A DNA stretch of 64,000 nucleotides from contig NZ_LMDA01000025.1 of assembly GCF_001424985.1 (NCBI RefSeq), forward strand, positions 124,001-188,000, in the 5' to 3' direction. The notes under the pieces were generated by a model, which worked only from the letters and a program-made list of their open reading frames with translations, made no database searches and was not told the DNA's origin. The translations under genes were made by a program, and so were the position numbers. The stretch comes from Rhizobium sp. Root1212 (GTDB taxonomy: Bacteria > Pseudomonadota > Alphaproteobacteria > Rhizobiales > Rhizobiaceae). Below, one piece after another: positions 62,683 through 64,000 of the stretch (positions are counted from its first letter, which is position 1; each line of letters opens with the position of its first letter).

Positions 62683-63171
62683 TCAGGCGACGAGCGGCTT
62701 GTCCATCACGAGGGTCGCAATGCCCCAATGGGGTGCGCCGGCACCCTGGGCCGAAAAGCCATGCGCCTGATAGAAGGCGATGGCTTTTGCATTGTTTTCC
62801 TCGACTTCCAGCCTCATGTGGCCGGCATAGGGAAAGCAGGTTTCAAGCTCAGCGAACAGATCGCGGCCGATGCCCTGCCGCTGATAGGCCGGCAGTACAT
62901 AGAGCTGATGCAGCACGGCGGTTTCATGCAGCGTCTCGGACATCGCGGCATAGGCCATCCCGCCGATTGTCTTGCCACTGTCGGCAACGAGGAATTCGGA
63001 CTTCTTGCGGGCCAGATTGGCCTTGAGCGCCGGAACCGAATGCCACTTCGCCGTCATTTCCGCGATCTTCTCTGCGCCATAAAGCGCGTCGTAGGTCGCA
63101 TGACTCGTCTCGGACAGGAGCTTGCTGATCGCAGGCAGGTCGCGTTCCGTTGCTGTCCGCACGAAGAACAT
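62683..63171 (-). CDS. GNAT-family N-acetyltransferase
   Basis: A 162-aa acetyltransferase with QLYVLPAYQRQGIGRDLFAEL as the acetyl-CoA site and EVEENNAKAIAFYQAHGFSA at the C-terminus. Starts 3 bases after the gatB stop, so translationally linked to gatB. The two neighbouring GNAT proteins are not close duplicates. Substrate unknown. Confidence 0.9.
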   Translation of the reverse strand: MFFVRTATERDLPAISKLLSETSHATYDALYGAEKIAEMTAKWHSVPALKANLARKKSEFLVADSGKTIGGMAYAAMSETLHETAVLHQLYVLPAYQRQGIGRDLFAELETCFPYAGHMRLEVEENNAKAIAFYQAHGFSAQGAGAPHWGIATLVMDKPLVA

Positions 63172-63174
63172 CGA

Positions 63175-64000
63175 TCAATCCTCGATGCCGAGCTTGGCCT
63201 TGACGAGCGCCTGCACAGCCTGCGGATTGGCCTTGCCGCCGGTGGACTTCATCACCTGACCGACAAACCATCCGGCAAGCGAGGGCTTGGCCTGCACCTT
63301 GGCGACCTGATCCGGATTGGCGGCGATGATCTCATCAACGGCCTTTTCAATCGCGCCGGTGTCGGTCACCTGCTTCATGCCGCGGGCTTCGACGATATCG
63401 GCAGGATTGCCGCCCTCGTTCCAGACGATCTCGAACAGGTCCTTGGCGAGCTTGCCGGAGATAGTACCGTCCTTGATGAGGTCGATGATGCCGCCGAGCT
63501 GGGCCGGCGACACTGGTGTTTCCTCGATGTCCTTGCCAGCCTTGTTCAGCGCGCCGAGCAGATCGTTGATGACCCAGTTGGCAGCGATCTTGCCGTCACG
63601 GCCGGCAGAAACTGCCTCGTAATAATCTGCAATCGCCTTTTCGGAGACGAGCACCGAGGCGTCATAGACCGAAAGGCCGAGATCCTTGACGAAACGCTCC
63701 TTCTTGTCGTCGGGCAGTTCCGGCAGGCCGGCCAGGAGCTTGCCGACGAATTCGTTGTCGAATTCCAGCGGCAGCAGGTCCGGATCGGGGAAATAGCGGT
63801 AGTCATGCGCGTCTTCCTTGGAGCGCATCGAGCGGGTCTCGCCCTTGTTCGGGTCGAACAGGCGGGTTTCCTGATCGATCGAGCCGCCATCCTCGAGAAT
63901 GCCGATCTGGCGGCGGGCTTCGTATTCGATCGCCTGACCGATGAAGCGGATGGAGTTGACGTTCTTGATTTCGCAGCGCGTGCCAAAAGCTTCGCCGGGA
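63175..64000 (-). CDS. gatB: Aspartyl/glutamyl-tRNA amidotransferase subunit B, C-terminal part
   Basis: The frame runs in from the right edge; about 275 residues are visible of a protein near 500. [22 protein letters not shown] and [21 protein letters not shown] belong to the GatB catalytic core, and the rest is the helical and YqeY-like tail ([16 protein letters not shown]) that binds tRNA. It transamidates misacylated Asp-tRNA(Asn) or Glu-tRNA(Gln) with GatA and GatC. N-terminus outside the window. Confidence 0.96.
   Translation of the reverse strand, partial: PGEAFGTRCEIKNVNSIRFIGQAIEYEARRQIGILEDGGSIDQETRLFDPNKGETRSMRSKEDAHDYRYFPDPDLLPLEFDNEFVGKLLAGLPELPDDKKERFVKDLGLSVYDASVLVSEKAIADYYEAVSAGRDGKIAANWVINDLLGALNKAGKDIEETPVSPAQLGGIIDLIKDGTISGKLAKDLFEIVWNEGGNPADIVEARGMKQVTDTGAIEKAVDEIIAANPDQVAKVQAKPSLAGWFVGQVMKSTGGKANPQAVQALVKAKLGIED

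Overview
This 64 kb window is a GC-rich, gene-dense stretch of core chromosome from an alphaproteobacterium, almost certainly a member of the Rhizobiaceae (Rhizobium/Agrobacterium group). Supporting signs are an alphaproteobacterial SOS box (GTTC-N7-GTTC) before uvrA, glnB-glnA behind an NtrC/sigma-54 type promoter, an RNase E with an acidic insertion and a long basic/acidic tail, the accB-accC-aat-DUF2155-NDUFA12 order, the rne/amiC/mrcA/prfB block, and a mosaic palindromic repeat of the rhizobial RIME type. The genus assignment is inference; no rRNA is present.

Layout. 0-4.1 kb: tRNA modification genes queA-tgt, two cyclophilins and coaD, all on the minus strand. 4.3-4.6 kb: two tiny tandem membrane-protein genes. 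4.7-5.9 kb: an ArsR-AHSA1-GFA operon with a palindromic operator. 6.0-13.5 kb: gyrA, marC, ssb and uvrA (DNA topology, ssDNA binding, excision repair). 13.5-16.5 kb: a GST, a DUF72 protein and the bifunctional NAD(P)H-hydrate repair enzyme. 16.5-18.7 kb: glnB-glnA nitrogen control with its regulatory region. 18.7-25.8 kb: an orphan TAXI binding protein with a coiled-coil membrane partner, hspQ, an IS110 transposase remnant, an IalB-family protein, an orphan peptide-binding protein and a FrnE-like oxidoreductase. 25.8-32.7 kb: mfd and sdhE divergent from recG (repair, recombination), then DUF502. 32.7-36.6 kb: GNAT, glmS and glmU (UDP-GlcNAc supply). 36.8-40.2 kb: a large unknown membrane protein and a Na/Pi cotransporter. 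40.5-46.0 kb: ppiD-trpD-trpC-moaC-moeA. 46-55.3 kb: tRNA-Thr, prfB with its programmed frameshift, mrcA, amiC and rne. 55.6-64 kb: a small exported protein, an aminotransferase, a DsbA-like protein, aroQ-accB-accC-aat, DUF2155, NDUFA12, two GNATs and the end of gatB.

The genes are mostly housekeeping. DNA repair and topology (gyrA, ssb, uvrA, mfd, recG) and the cell-envelope precursor and assembly genes (glmS, glmU, mrcA, amiC, ppiD) are well represented. I see no defence island, CRISPR array, secondary-metabolite cluster or intact mobile element. Points that deserve a second look are: a tRNA-guanine transglycosylase that has lost three of its four zinc ligands; a UvrA with a missing zinc-finger cysteine; a GyrA carrying Leu at the Ser83-equivalent position; the orphan TAXI/coiled-coil pair; the tandem micro-membrane-protein genes; a 584-residue-class unknown membrane protein; the 7-bp tandem repeat paired with an inverted copy; and the long untranslated region before rne.
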